Shown here one piece after another: positions 1 through 12,107 of a stretch of DNA of 64,000 bases. The position numbers were made by a program, and so were the translations under genes. Positions within the stretch are counted from its first letter, which is position 1. Every line of letters starts with the position of its first letter. The DNA is from Seminavis robusta (Eukaryota > Bacillariophyta > Bacillariophyceae > Naviculales > Naviculaceae), in contig CAICTM010000022.1 of the NCBI GenBank assembly GCA_903772945.1, forward strand, positions 62,001 to 126,000. The letters are read 5' to 3'. Under the pieces are notes generated by a model that worked only from the letters and a program-made list of their open reading frames with translations, was not told the origin of the DNA and searched no databases.

Positions 1-46
1 ACCTTTTCACAAAATTACTCTTTTTCACCTGTTACCGCGAGGTGCT

Positions 47-71
47 GGTACCAGTACATTGTACTGGTACC
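47..71. repeat. Perfect 11-bp-arm palindrome
   Basis: The arms 47-57 and 61-71 are exact reverse complements (GGTACCAGTAC and GTACTGGTACC) around a 3-base centre. Palindromes built from GGTACC/ACCGGTAC recur in the spacers of this window. Its function is unknown. Confidence 0.8.
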
Positions 72-102
72 GGATCAGCAGCGTACCGGTAGCAGTGTTG
101 TT

Positions 103-360
103 GAAAGGGCCCGAAATCAGGATTTTAAGAATCCAATTAAATTGATCAATTCCAATCCAAAATATAAAATCGAAACCTAAATATAAAACCGAAACCTAAA
201 TATAAAACCGAAACCAAATTACTATGGTAAATAACTAGTAAAATCAAACCAAAACCAAAATATCAAACCAAAACCAAAATGTAAAATCGAAACCTAATTA
301 TAAAATCGAAACCCAAATATAAAGCAGAATTACATGTAAATCCTGATTTCGGGCCCTTTC
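103..360. mobile_element. 258-bp MITE-like element
   Basis: The ends are inverted repeats of about 23 bp, starting GAAAGGGCCCGAAATCAGG at 103 and matched in reverse complement ending at 360. The element is flanked by the direct repeat GTTGTT at 97-102 and 361-366, which looks like a target-site duplication. The interior is AT-rich and made of degenerate repeats of a unit resembling AAATATAAAACCGAAACC. It has no coding capacity, so it would be a non-autonomous DNA transposon. The superfamily is not clear; the 6-bp duplication could also be a chance extension of a shorter one. Confidence 0.65.
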
Positions 361-849
361 GTTGTTAATGCGAGCAAAAGAGTAAAATAAATGACTGATT
401 CTAAACTAAGAAATAAATTCCTACTGAATTGGAAGCATAAACTTAACAATCGCGTTTTTACTGAAATAAACCCACCAATTTGGAGCCATTTACCATTTAC
501 CGCTGTTCCACGAAGCTTGAGATATAAACCCAGCAGAGCTGTTTGAATAGTGGGTAGTTGTTCGACTTGGTTCGATTGACTCGAATGTTCGATGGGGTTC
601 TTTGAACGACGAGATCTAGCCACAGGACGAACATTGAAAGCCAAACAAGTTCGGACCGCATCGTCTTCCTTCGTGGAGCTTTCACAATGAATAAGGAAAC
701 CGATACAAAAAGAAAAGCAAGCAAAGCAACTACTCCAGAGTAAGACTTGATGAAGTACTAGCTAGTAGCCATTAAAATCAGTTCCCAGCATTGCTAAACG
801 AAATACGAAAAGATCCGTTGAATCGATCCATTGGATAATAGAAGGGATC
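361..849. other. Upstream spacer of the ECM29-like gene
   Basis: I see no supported gene here. Two short minus-strand frames (330-644 and 497-724) resemble no family and lack coding-like composition. The stretch holds the promoter and 5' UTR of the gene starting at 850; no clear TATA box was seen. Confidence 0.5.
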
Positions 850-3800
850 ATGACGTCGGCTGCCGCCGAGCCGCCATCATTGGCAGAGAGGCAAAAGACG
901 GCTGCATCAGAGCTTTCCAGCCTGGGCCGTGTGTCTCATAAACTCGCCCTGGTAGATTCCTCAGAGCGCCTGCAACAGGTTTTAGAAAAGTTGCTTCCGA
1001 GATTACTCAAGAGAATTGGCGACAACCACCAACAGCAGCTCAAACTGGCTCGCGATTCTGCAGATAATCAACTGAGAAGTACTCATGACAAGATCCACGC
1101 CAAGTTGGTGGAAATGCTGGGGCACACCATGAAGCGAGTGCGAGATGACAAAGCCTGCAAGCTGCCCTGTAAAGATATCCTTCAACTTTTGCTCGAAGAA
1201 GAAACTGCTACCGGTACTTCTTCAATAACAATGTCCACCAATGATCAAGCTGGTAGAATTCAGGAACAAGCGACAACCCCAACGGTAGCGGACACACAAA
1301 GCATACCCAAAGCGAAAACAAATGTCGATCCGTTCACGCTCAACTTGGCGTTGGCATTCCTTACGCTTGGGCTACCACGAAGTTCCACGCACAACGAAGT
1401 AGAAGCATTGCTACCCTCATTGCTTGCACTGGTTGGTCACTATTCAGGCCTCGCAGCTATTCGAACACCCGCCAAAAAGATGCAATCCAACCAAGTTGGA
1501 CACTTGCTCCTAAGGTCAATTGAATGGATGGTGGAGGACGAAAACAAATTGTCCAAGTCGCCTTTGTTGGGGATGAATAAGTCCAGAAAAACACAAAATG
1601 AGCCTGCCAAAGATACCTCCATGACATTGGCCAGAAAAGTATGTGAACAGGACCAAAGGGTGGCTGGTGCTGTCTTTGATCTTCTACTAGATGGCATTCT
1701 CTATCAGACAGTTGCAGGCAACGTGCCACCGAATGGGCTGTCACAAGCAGGTCACGAGCGCCTCAAGTCTGGAAGCTCTACCAGCGAGCGAGATTGGGCA
1801 GCCGAGAAGGCTCCATCCATGAAATTGATGGAGTTCAAATTAGCTCTTCTAGATTTTATTGCTCCTAGCAGACGGTGGGCCATATTTGCTGCATCCAGCA
1901 CCAACACGACAAGTGTATCCAGAACCGTGGCCCTTTTAGTGGCGGCAACGGGGGATCCGAATCCAGAAGTGGCACAGCGGGCGACTACATATCTGAAGAT
2001 GCACCATGATTCTAAAAGGGGTTCCAGCTCGACTGAAGAGAATGAATCAGATCCATCAACATCATCTGCAACTGCTGTGGGGGACCCACTCCGTCTCACC
2101 TGTGGGTTGTTGGCACTAGCGCTCGGGCAGACCAATGCAGAGAGTGCCATGGCCTCGGCCTCAGCTGGCAATAGCCGCAACAATGCATGGCTTGGGATGA
2201 CACCAGAGGAATCCTCTAGTACAGATTCTTCACAGCTAATCCTCTCATTGAAACGGCGCGCGGTCGTGGAGTCCACCGCGGCTACAATAATGAAGTATGT
2301 CGGGGAAAAGATTCTGGAAGAAAACCCACACTTGTTCAGGCAAGCAGTGGAAGTTCAGCAAATGGCAACGCTGTCAATCTTGGTTGCACAACGAACTCTA
2401 TCCAACCTGAGGACTTCTTCAGGGCTTTCGGCGTTACAGGCAAGGCCATTTGTGGCGGCTGCTGGGCTGTTGAATGTCCTTTGTGTCCGACTAGCCACTT
2501 TCTACGATTCTGTATTGTCAACAGACGAGGTGAACGAAAAGAGCAATACCGAAGAAAAGCTCAAATCGGCAACCTTGACACTGATGGCACGAGCATTGGC
2601 AACGGCATGTTTCGTCTTGGCGCCAGCATCCACGCCTGTTTCCAGGACGTCCAATTCTGGTGTTGTGTCCAACGATGGCAGTATTACCATTCGGGATGCC
2701 TGCTATGGAGTGGTGTGTTCTTTGTCTCGTTCTCAGTTTGTGCTGGCCAGAGAAAACTACATCTTTACTCGCGGTGACCCGAACATCTCCGACACTAGCG
2801 GCAATGTATCCATTGACACTGCTTCACTCCTATTTGGATGTGCCACTAATGAAGCTGACCGCCTACGACCTAGGGCCGTCGCTGCTCTGGACGCCTTACT
2901 GGGAGCATACTGCCGCGTTTTTCTGGTTAAGGACAAGCCCGAAGAACGGGCTGCAATTGTTTCTGAGGCTCCTTCAAATCCATGGGCGACCGTGTCAGAC
3001 GTGAAACAATCTACATCGGCAGGGAATCACCAAAGCGACAATAAAGAACGGGACAATCTTTCTGTGGTCAAATCACTCCTCCCCCTTCTGTGGTCGGCCA
3101 GCGCCAGCCAAACGGCAAAGGCATCGAGAGTTGCCGCGTCCAGGTGGGCCAGTGACCTCATAAAGATGATAGATGTAACAAGCGCTTGCCACCTTCTTGT
3201 GTTTCTTGCAGGGGACTCTGATGTTACAGCGTCCACCATCGCTAGAGAAGGGCTTGGCCTCCCAAGCAAACTATCCATCGCATCTTCTGACGACGACGAC
3301 CTACTCCATGACGACGCTTCCTCGAAAGATGACAACGAATGGTTGCCCGGCTTTGGTGACTACATTTCAATTGTGTTTCCTGCAACAAGGGACGAGAAAT
3401 CTTCTTCCGCATACTGGCGCCCTCAGTACTGGGACATGTCATTTTCCGGCAAAGCCGCTGCAATTCGCTTTGGCCTTGTTTGCCTCTTCAGCGACATGTA
3501 CCATGGGGATGAAAAATCACTGAAGGTATTCGTCGCAACGTTGGCCGACACTTTGGTTCTCTTTGGAACCAAGGCAGATGGGACCTCTGTTGGTTCAAAG
3601 GCCCGAGGAAGGGAGGCTGTGGTTTTGCTAGAAGAATTAACGAGAGGGCTCCTGGCAACTCTGACCACTTCGCAGTACGCTCGGAATCTGCTTGTGACTT
3701 CTTCGTCGGCTGATCAAGGCGAGGTGTCTCTCTCACTCAAAGACATTGAATTCTTGGCGCTGACGGTAAATTCATCGCGAGCCCGTCGTCACCTTGCAAA

Positions 3801-6800
3801 CTGTTGTCTTCGTCTGTACGCCGACACCGATCTATGGCAATCAACCGAGGCTAAAGATGGGGATTGTACCCCTGGTGTGGAAACATGGCTACAACGAACT
3901 CAGCTGCTCTCTACGCTCCAAACTTGCGCCTCGAAACTCAAAGGGATTGAAAATCACTCTGGAGCGGGAGCAGTCCATGGAGCCTCATTCCTCGGTGCAC
4001 AGTGCATCTGTGCGTTCAGGTCGTCCGCCAATCCAACAACACAGGCATCTCCATCGGAGGAGGAGTGCTGGAAGAACGCATCAGCAATTGTTGCTGCGTT
4101 GGGGCAGGGTGTTTTGCACTCCGATGACATTGTTGCCAACTCTTGTGCGGATGCGCTTGCGGCAGCTTTCGCCTATGATTCCTTGGATGCGCCCATTTTG
4201 GACCAACGGATGTACGAAGCAAGTGCGTCCGCCATCGGCAACCTAGCGAGTGGCTTGAAAAAGTTCAGTAGCATCGATCACGTTGATGCACCGCGGGTCG
4301 CAAAGATTGTAAAGGCCGCTGGAATATGTCTTGCCGCTTCAACCTCTGGTGCTGGTGTAGTTTCCAACAGCAAAAACGGCTCCTTGGATCTTGGTCCAGC
4401 TCGGTTGACGTGTGTGGAAGCACTATTTTCGCTTCTTGGCTCTCCCGCGTTCCGAGCAGATGAAGAGATTGCACTGGCTGTTGGGGAAGCTTTGGGGAAC
4501 TACGCTGACGCGATCCACAGTGGCGCCGTATGGAGCTCCCCAGACAGAGAATGGCCGAAAGATACCGATTACGATGAGAATTTTGCAAGGGAACTTCCCC
4601 CGCATGGACAAGTTCTGTACACTCTTCTCCGCAAAATCTATCCATCGAATAGCCCCCAAAAGAGGACGGCATGTGCTCCCGCCATGCTGGGAATTGTGGC
4701 CCGAGCTTGTAGAGGGGTGAACAAGAACGAGAGCTATGCGCAGAGAAGTCTAGTTTTAGAGATCAAGAGGCAATTGGGCGAAATCCAACTTGTTTTCATC
4801 AGACTCCTCTCCGATCCCAAGAGCAAACACTTGTCTCGGGAGAGCTGTTGCCTCGGGCTGGCTGCGTGCCGAGGCCTTACAAAGAGTGTCAATGTTGAAG
4901 GAGTGCGTGACATGGGTACCGAGGAATTGAATAGTAGGCTCTTGAGGGCCTTTGGTCAAACTTCAAATTATGGCGGTAGCGCATATCAGGAGACGGCTCA
5001 ACAGGCTGCGCAACGGAGAGCAGCTGAAAGTGGCGAAAGCGGACAGGTCAACACCGGCATGGAACAATTTGGGGAAGGAAGCGAGGTTGGCGGAGCTTCA
5101 GGTCTTGGAGAAGCAGCACTAAATTCTTACAAGGAAATGGCAGCTGCGGCCATTAGCCTTGGAAGAACTGATGTCCTGTATGCCTTGTTGATTCTTTCAA
5201 TATCCCATCCAGCCTGGTTCACGGGGTCAAACAAGTACAAGTACAACGCGTCTTCTCTTCTTGGCGAAGACTCAATTGTTGGAAGCCGCACAAACTCCTC
5301 AGAGTTGCGCAAAGCTTTGAGACCGCACTTGGGGAAACTTCTTCCCCGAATCCTTCGTGCCACTCACGATCCCCAGAAGCAAACTCGAGATCAAATGAGT
5401 TCCCTCTGGGTTGGACTTACGGGAGGGGGGTCGGAGTCGCGTGCAGCAATAACGGAACATCTTCTCCCCACTGTGGACACACTGATTGAAGATGCCACCA
5501 ACAAGCTATGGCGAGCAAGAGCAGGGGCATGTGGTGCATTGGCTGAGATTCTTGTTGGCCGATCATGGGATGATCTTGGTTCCGGAAAAGCTGTGATTAA
5601 CGATGATGACATTCATGCTTCAACGTCAAGATTGACAGCGGGGATCCGGATCCTTCGACTCTTTCGGTATGTCATGTCGTTTTTCGATGTTTGATGTTTG
5701 CCATTCCGGGATAACTGACTAACCTAGTGTGTCCGTTTTAGGGTGGCGATGAGGGCTCTTGATGATGTGCGAGGGAATGTACGAGAGGCGGGGGAGACCC
5801 TCGCGCGCACAATGCGAGGGCTCTCCATCAGGTTGTGCACTCGCACTTTGAAAGAAGCCCCGGATGGGACTAGGCTTGGAAAGCAGGCAATTGAAAGTCA
5901 CGAGCGGAATGCTAGCGCGGCATCTGCAACTGTACTGAGATGGCTAATCAAGCATGGTTTGAATCAAAAGTGTGCCGAGGCAACCGGAATCTGCCTCTCC
6001 TGCTTGGTTGAAATCATTGATGTCGTTCAACCAAAGATTCTACAACCGCTCATTCCTGACTTGCTGCTGTCTTTGCTCCTCTCCATGTCGAGCTTGGAGC
6101 CATCTGCGTTGAATTATCTACAAGTACGGTCAGGTTCACACGATGCTAACTCTGCTCTTTCCTATGAAAATCTTGAAAGAGTGCGTCTCCGTTTGGCGCA
6201 AAGTGGTCCCTTGGCAGCTGCTGTGACCAAGCTGCTTGGCATGCTTCCCTCCGTGAGCATTGAGACTCAAAAACAGGTTGTGCCCCAGCTTGATGCCGCA
6301 CTAAGACAATCTGTGGGATTTGCCAGCAGAGCTGCCACTGCTGATGCTGTGGCATCTCTTACACAATCATGCCCGAACGCATTCAACTTCTCGGGCGCTG
6401 GAAATATGAATCCTTCGGTCCGACTGCTACGGGCTCTCTACTTTGCATCTGAACGAGAGCGTGGTCAAGGAGCTCGTGACAAAATGATACACTCTCTGGG
6501 GAATTTGGCCGCCCTGTGCCCGGGCAGCAGTGTCCGTGTGCTGGCTAAGAAATTATGCGATAAGTACAGCACGGCCACTGGCAACAATGACGATCCTGCT
6601 TCCAGAAGGGCCAGTGCTTCAGCTCTCCGAAGCATTGCGGTCAGAGCATCCAATCAGCTTTCGGACGGCGGGCCCGGTAATATCTGGGCGAGGCGCGTTT
6701 TGCCAGTTGCCTTTCTGGGGATGAAAGACGACGACGACAAAGTTGCCGGCCTTTGGAGAGAGGTCTGGGACGAGGGGTCCATTCAAATAGATTTGTCGTA

Positions 6801-8274
6801 CGCAAGCTCACAAGCTGGAGGTGATGATGGCTTTGGGGGGACCGAAGAGAAGCTACTGCCGTATCTGGTGGAAGAGTGCTGTAATGCTCTCAACGGCTAC
6901 GCATGGCTACGTCGAGTTGCGGGGGCTTCCGCTCTTGTGGATCTTTGCAACTCTGGTGTGCTGTCACCATGCCCGCGAAGCACTTCTCCAACAAGCAACT
7001 CAGATTCCTATTCACTCAAACGATCCCAGAGAAGAGCAGAAGCAACCAATCGTGCCTTATCGACTGGCCTCAATTTGCTTTCAAAATCACGACTATGGAC
7101 AGGAAAGAATGAGGTGATCAATTCTGTGGTTTCCATTGCAGGAAAATGGAATTCTGCCATTCTTGACAAGGATTCAACCGAAGAAAGTCTTTTCGGCTGG
7201 ACTGGCCCTGGCCAGTGCCCGTTCCAGCCAATTTCGGTAACGCTGAGCGGCTTCGGAGAAGACCTGTTTGTCGGCGATGGTTGGTTTCGACTGAAAAACA
7301 CAGTCGAAGTAACTGTGGAGAACAACGTCGAGCAAGAGACGACAGACGCTATGGAAGTTGATGCTGATTGCAGTGCCGAAGGCCAAAAGCTTGACTTTGA
7401 AGACGCCGACAAGCTTCTCGACAGTGAAGACGAAGGCCGCAATGGCAATGCCGAGGCCGCAACGTTGAAAGAATCCCGAGTTCCGACTTTTGCTGGGATA
7501 TGCCTCTTTCTTTTGGATCAGGCCATGCCAGGTGAAGTGTCGAAGACCATTGCGGATTCTGAAGAATTTCTCCCCTACAGGGTAGCCGCGTTTAAAGGCT
7601 TGCGCGATATGCTGGCCAGCCTGGTTGAATCCGAAACTTGTTCACGGGGGACAGAACTCAAGAAAGAGCTATATCGTAGCCTTTCTCCCAATCTGATATC
7701 CATGTGCAGCATACCGCACGGCAAAGACTCCAATGCAGATTGCTCCAAGAAGGCCGACGAGCCTCCCGTCCTCGTTGCTAGAGCGATAGACTGCCTTGGC
7801 GTGTGCTTTTGGCAATCGATGGGAACACAAGCAGAAGTCCAAGAGTGTCCATCTGCAAATGTTCTCAAGTTGACAACAATGCTGCTGGCGGCAGGAGGTG
7901 AAAAGCAAGCTGCTTGGACAGTCCGAGAAGCCTCGCGCCTGTGTCTTTCATCTTTGGCTTCAAAATGCCACGCTCAGGCTTTGCGCGACCACAGAGTACC
8001 TTCTGCAATAGTGGAAAGCGCAGACCAGGGTCGGAAAGACAGAAAGTTTTGGAAAGTGCGACTGTCTTCCGTGAAGTTGCTGCATTCGCTAGTTGCTCGA
8101 GCTGGGAGCAAGGCGATAGATGGGAAAGATCAAGAGAGGCAGCTTCTACTGGAGAGCATTTTACCAGAAAAGGAAAGAATCCTTTCGATATCAAGGAATA
8201 TGCTTTCGGACTCGGAGCCTAAGGTTACCGCACAGAGTGCATCACTGCTCAGCCTGATGTCATGGTGGCCGTAA
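850..8274 (+). CDS. ECM29: ECM29-like proteasome adaptor/scaffold protein
   Basis: There are two exons, 850-5666 and 5742-8274, joined across a 75-bp phase-2 intron (GTATGT donor, TTTTAG acceptor, branch-like CTAAC). The product is 2,449 residues. The N-terminal 120 residues match the ECM29 opening pattern (LxxVxxKLALxDxxExLxxxLxxxLPxLL, then a block with KRVRDDKACKLP), and most of the rest is alpha-helical HEAT-like repeat. In yeast and animals ECM29 binds the 26S proteasome, links core to regulatory particle and acts in quality control and stress. This copy is longer than the usual 1,800-1,900 residues because of low-complexity Ser/Thr/Ala-rich insertions (for example near residues 380-420 and 760-830) and an acidic patch around 5743+1,600 bp. 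The start is the first in-frame ATG after an upstream non-coding leader. The protein is probably cytosolic or nuclear; no signal peptide is visible. Confidence 0.85.
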
Positions 8275-8808
8275 CTGCGTTTGAACGAAAACGTGAGTGC
8301 CCACCGTGGTGAAATTCGAACATAAGAGGAGCAGGGCACGGTCACAATGCTCGAGTAACCAGAGCAGCCAAGACGATCAGGCAGATCCACAATGATGGAC
8401 GGTCGTGCACGCACTGCTTCTTGCGGTACATTGTTGTTCCATACCGGTATTAGCCATGGCAGAAATAGCTACCTTTAGAAAAGATGCCATTCTGCCTCGT
8501 TGCTGATGTATGGTAAGGATGGCGTTAGATCGTGAAACACAATCCTCCCGCTGATGTCGGCACCGAAAGGGGAAATCCTCGAACGCTGCCACAACACCTT
8601 TGCCCAGAAAGTGGAAGTAAAATTTCTTCTCTCCTAGAAATAGCTACCCACAGGCTGTAAATAGGTCTTTCGATCGAAAGCATACCACTTCGAGAGGAAT
8701 TGAGGCGACTTTTCTGCCCTCTCGCCTGGGACCGTACGGTATGATAAGGCCATTGCACTACGTGCCTCCCGGTGTTTGCACCACCAATCACCTGAAGCAT
8801 TGAAAATT
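8275..8808. other. Convergent 3' spacer
   Basis: This is the 3' flank shared by the plus-strand ECM29-like gene and the minus-strand oxygenase/propeller gene. The small minus-strand frames here do not extend the propeller repeat pattern. No gene, RNA or repeat is supported. Confidence 0.5.
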
Positions 8809-11533
8809 CTACAAAGTCTTAGGGTCGAGTGGTCTAATGCGGAGCACATCGGCACAATTCAGGGGCATGCAATACATGTCACCTGTTACCACGTCCTGCA
8901 CCCCTCCCTCCCAAAGATTCAGGCCTTTGAATGGTCCTGCAGTCGTCGATACTTCGACATCACCCCCCGGCTTTATTTGAACACTGGAAAACAAATTACA
9001 TTAGTGTCCCTGAAAGCCATACGCCAGAACTTGTAACCTTGGACTTACCGGAGAATCTTTTCTCCTTTCTGGAGATGCAGAAACAACGAACTGTGAGCGG
9101 CATGCTGCCATCATCATGGGAGGTACACGCAAAATTTTTTGCACTTGCCAGTGGGATGCCGTAAAGGAATCCATGCTTGGCAGTGAATCCATTCTGCCAC
9201 TTGTTCTGGTGTATCTTGACCAGATCACGCAAGTTAGGACCGACTTCTTTTACCTCGTTTGTTTTGGTGTTGATCTGCACAACATGATCTGCATCTGATG
9301 GAAAGAAATAAACATTTCCATCGTCTCCGTTGGCCCCGCCCAAGAACTTGTATTTTCCATCCGATCTGTGCTGCCCGGTTCTCACCGTGCCAAAGGTTTT
9401 GATTATAGGTGGGTTGCCTGGTTCAATTTTCAAGCAGGTATCTGCGTTTGCAGGAATTCCGTAAATAGCATTGTCGGTTCCGAGCGTCCCGCCATGCCAG
9501 AGGTGTTTTCCCTCCCCAAAGTTACCATGTATTGTTGCTGTTTGTGTTGCTGGATCAATTCGAAGCACGCCTCTGGCGTTCTGGACGATTCGATTCAATT
9601 GTATGCAGACAGCAGAGAGAAGCAGCTTTGTCAGGACGTTCCGCACAAACGAAATTGCAGGTTTCCTCTATTTGCACACTCGACTACGCACCTGACAAAT
9701 GCCATAGATAGCTGTACCAGCGCATCACGAGGATACCGTACGGTACGGAGGTTAGTGAAGACAAACATACAATACCTTGGGTGAATGCCAACTTCACTTA
9801 CCTCCATCCTTGGGTCCAACCAAGCCACCGTACCATTTTCCTTCACCGGGAAAGGGACCGCCAAAAAAGCTTACAGCCTCTGTGGTTGGGTCAAACTTGA
9901 GTACTGTTTCGGCAAACTGTGGAATCAAGTATAGGCAACCGTCGATAGGTGACAATCCAGCACCATGATATTTCCATGGCAATCCACGCTTGGGTGCCAT
10001 GGGGTGGTCATCCCATTCGATCGTAGAGATTTCGTCTGTTTCGGGATCAATGCGGAGTATGCTATCCGCGTGACAAGGGAGACCCAGGATTATACCCGAA
10101 GGCAACCGCACCGCTCTCAGCCACTTGTATTCTCCCTTGAACTCCGGCCCAATATGTTTGATGATGGGAGGATCTGTGGAAGGATCAATCACCAAGACCC
10201 GACTAGCATGGCCGGGTATGCAGTAGATTTTCCCGTTCAATCCTATTTCTCCACCTAGATACTTTTCACGTCCCGTTAGTCTCTTATTCTTGGAATCGTT
10301 GCCATCATCCTCTGGATCATTGTACCCAAATAATGATACTTCGGTGAACTCGTCTCGATAGTAACGCGTTTGCTGTTGTTGTTGCTGATTGTCGGGTTGT
10401 TTCTTGTTGTTTCCATTCTTCTGCTGCTTGTTGGTTGCTTTTCCCTTCATATAGTTTTTGGAGACCCTCGAGCTCCAAGCATCAAATGTGACTTGTTGCT
10501 TTTTTAGCGTCACTCCTGCCAAGGCTCTTGCCGGTGGCACTTGAAGGACTGCCGTACCCTTGGGCCGCAAAAAGAAAGTGGCTGCCATTCGTTCCTGAAC
10601 CAGTTCCTTTTGAATGACACGATGCTTTACCGAGGGGCATTTTCCACCGGTAATATAGGAGAGCACGGATCCAATGAAAATGGCGGCAACCGCGTGTCCG
10701 TGGAGAGGCAACTCGGTCCATTCTCTCTTTTCTTGGTCAGGGATTTTTCGAAAGTGTTGCAGACCCATGGCACCAGGGTTTGTACCCGGCTGGTCGAGTA
10801 TGACAACGGAAAGGAGAGATGGATCCGTATGCTGTGGCAGTATGACTGTTTCATCTTGTTGTTTCTTTTCATCATCGTTGATGTTGTTGTTGTTGTTGCT
10901 ACTACTAGTAGAGTCCTCGCAGACATATCGTTTGAGATGCCATTGACTGTGATCTTCGTGGTGATGAAACGTCTGTTGGAACCAATTGTGCGGAAGATCC
11001 AGACTGTCTTCAATTGCCGACAGTGCATCATTCGCAATATCATGAAGACATTCTTGCAGTTCCTTCATGGCTGGCAGAAAATCACGGTTGCTGCTACTGC
11101 TACTGCTACTGCTACTGCTACTGCTAGCACCACCACCATCAAATCCAAACATGTCTCCATCACTAAAGACAAAACCTTCTCGAAAAGCGTTGTATCGAGA
11201 CATGGAATTGATCGAAGCGGCAGGGTGGTATCCACTGGCATGGGCGGAGTCTTCCGTGGGTCCTATGCACTTGCACGGCACTGGACTGGTACTAATGGTA
11301 CTAGTAGTACCGTTACTGGGAGCAGATCGGATGGTATCCAACGCTTGTTTGCCTTGGTGGAATCCTTTGGCTATGATTCTCTGCTGATCTTCTGTCAGTG
11401 AAAGCAATGCGTAGCCTCCTTGGACTTCCACATCTTTGGCAAGATTCTCAATACTGCTAGTGCTTGACAACATGTTTTTTGAAGGATGGTGAGACGCTGC
11501 CAGTACCAGCATCAGAACGGTTATTCCAAACAT
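8809..11533 (-). CDS. Membrane-anchored 2OG-Fe(II) oxygenase fused to a beta-propeller
   Basis: The model has four exons on the minus strand: 11533-9802, 9711-9692 (20 nt), 9580-9129 and 8983-8809, giving 792 residues. Residues 1-15 form a hydrophobic anchor or signal (MFGITVLMLVLAAS). Residues about 60-330 carry an IPNS-like 2OG-Fe(II) oxygenase fold. H235-x-D237 and H304 (SVKHRV) are the iron ligands, and R315 (ERMA) sits where the RxS co-substrate motif is expected, with Ala for Ser. Poly-Ser (microsatellite near 11088-11130) and poly-Asn/Gln inserts interrupt the domain. From about residue 400 there are repeated blades of the type G-x-IY-x-IP-x-A-x-VL-x-IDP, as in NHL/PQQ-like propellers. 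The donor at 9128 is GTGTAC and was chosen because it keeps frame and restores the blade; a nearby GTAAGT would introduce a stop. A strong acceptor (TTTCTGCAG) lies just before the ATG, so a 5' UTR intron or extra upstream exon is likely. Confidence 0.75.
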
Positions 11534-12107
11534 GGCCAAACTGCAGAAATAAAACAATTGTTTAGGAAAAAAGATCCAAGAAAGCTTGATGTGCTTGCAT
11601 GGAAGCTCTGTAAGCTAGTCAAAGAAATGGATCAATCCTCAGCGAGCCGTTTGTCATTGCAATTAATAACGGTATTGACTAACGGTATTGCTGCACCGGT
11701 ACGTGCACCCCCCAAAACAGACGTGATCGTCGCTCGACAAGTCAAAAGATACTGGTACTCTAGCTAGACTAGTAGACTAGTGCTAGCTAGCCAGTAAATG
11801 GCGAGAGTAGCGTACCTTACGAGTTCTGTAGTCAAGAAGAAGGGGCGAAGCTCTTTACTTTGTATGTGTTGGTCTATTTTAGTTTTAGTTTTAGTTACTT
11901 GGGGGGATTTGCAAGTCTAACGAGGAAGAAGCCAAAGAGGAATTCAGAGACAAGAGAAGATAATCAAAAGAAACAGCCCCTGATTTTGTGATGCTGTGCG
12001 TATGATGTGTGCAAGGTATATTCATTCATGCAAGCTTGACTGAGGTGCGTTCTTCGGTGTGTGAGGTCGTGAGGTCCGGCTGTATGATATGGTATGTATC
12101 AGTAAGC
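11534..12107. other. Spacer with CTAG-rich words
   Basis: This is the promoter side of the oxygenase gene and the 3' side of the next minus-strand gene. It may contain a 5' UTR exon ending near 11820 (GTAAGG donor) that splices to the acceptor at about 11544. It also has clustered CTAGCTAG and ACTAGT words at 11760-11795 and a short TTTTAG repeat near 11880. Confidence 0.45.

Noticed and set aside
330-724. Two minus-strand open frames upstream of ECM29
   Set aside because: They overlap the MITE edge, match no family and have no splice support.
9001-9060. GTAAGT donor-like site near 9050 as the end of exon 3 of the oxygenase/propeller gene
   Set aside because: Joining it to the acceptor at 8984 puts a stop codon in frame at once; the GTGTAC donor at 9128 keeps frame and completes a propeller blade.
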